From Rhipidocladum racemiflorum (Eukaryota > Streptophyta > Magnoliopsida > Poales > Poaceae): DNA of 64,000 nt. Of the stretch, positions 63,969 to 64,000 are shown one piece after another. The notes under the pieces are model-generated. The model was not told where the DNA came from. It saw nothing but the letters and a program-made list of their open reading frames with translations, and did not search any database. Within the stretch, counting starts at the first letter, position 1. Every line of letters starts with the position of its first letter. Made by a program: the position numbers and the translations under genes. The stretch lies in the NCBI GenBank assembly GCA_036346355.1, contig CM070592.1:33426467-33490466 (forward strand), read 5' to 3'.

Positions 63969-64000
63969 TTTTCTGTTTCCCAAATTGGTTCGCGTACAGC

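Overview
This is a eukaryotic plant window, most likely from a grass (Poaceae). It holds one spliced host gene buried in transposable elements of kinds common in grass genomes: a Tat-lineage gypsy with an antisense ORF, Tourist, CACTA and MULE MITEs, a Helitron, and chromoviruses with TGTAACACC/TGTGACACC LTR ends. The species cannot be told from the sequence.

The host gene is a PDS5-type cohesin-associated factor on the minus strand. Exon 1 starts at 26627, exons 2-3 lie at 12.2-12.8 kb, exons 4-11 at 2.0-3.8 kb, and the gene continues off the left edge. Splice phases agree across all exons seen, but the copy looks dead. Exon 1 is split by a 12.9-kb retrotransposon nest with an AGGAG target duplication. 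Exon 2 has lost its acceptor AG and holds two in-frame stops between compensating indels. Exon 5 has an extra base in a homopolymer. Its introns hold three related GC-rich elements with 8-bp duplications (499-1338, 4665-5319, 5643-6256), a tRNA-like SINE candidate, and a copia element with identical 128-bp LTRs (6688-12017).

The nest in exon 1 (13645-26538) is a Ty3/gypsy element cut in its RNase H domain and fused to the gag of a Tat-lineage gypsy. The Tat element carries IN, two antisense ORFs, a ~92-bp tandem array and one 3' LTR. After it come only the last 10 bp of the first element's LTR and the AGGAG duplication.

From about 27.09 to 37.95 kb lies a decayed Mutator-like element with four hairpins at its left side, a Tourist MITE, and an autonomous-type transposase gene split by a non-coding LTR element (29274-35733, TSD GATTG). 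Next come partial copia LTRs and a Tat solo LTR. Then follows a three-level nest (40020-51872): a minus-strand solo LTR (TSD TCCTA) holds a plus-strand LTR (TSD CCCCT), which holds a 5'-truncated chromovirus with RNase H, integrase and chromodomain.

From 51.87 kb to the end are a Sirevirus-like LTR piece, a minus-strand chromovirus-like gypsy with MITEs in its LTR and integrase, more LTR fragments, a CACTA MITE, a deleted Helitron followed by a spliced RPA1-like gene fragment, and a terminal inverted-repeat element. No CRISPR, operon or prokaryotic system is present. The main interest is the reconstructable insertion history and the disrupted PDS5 locus.
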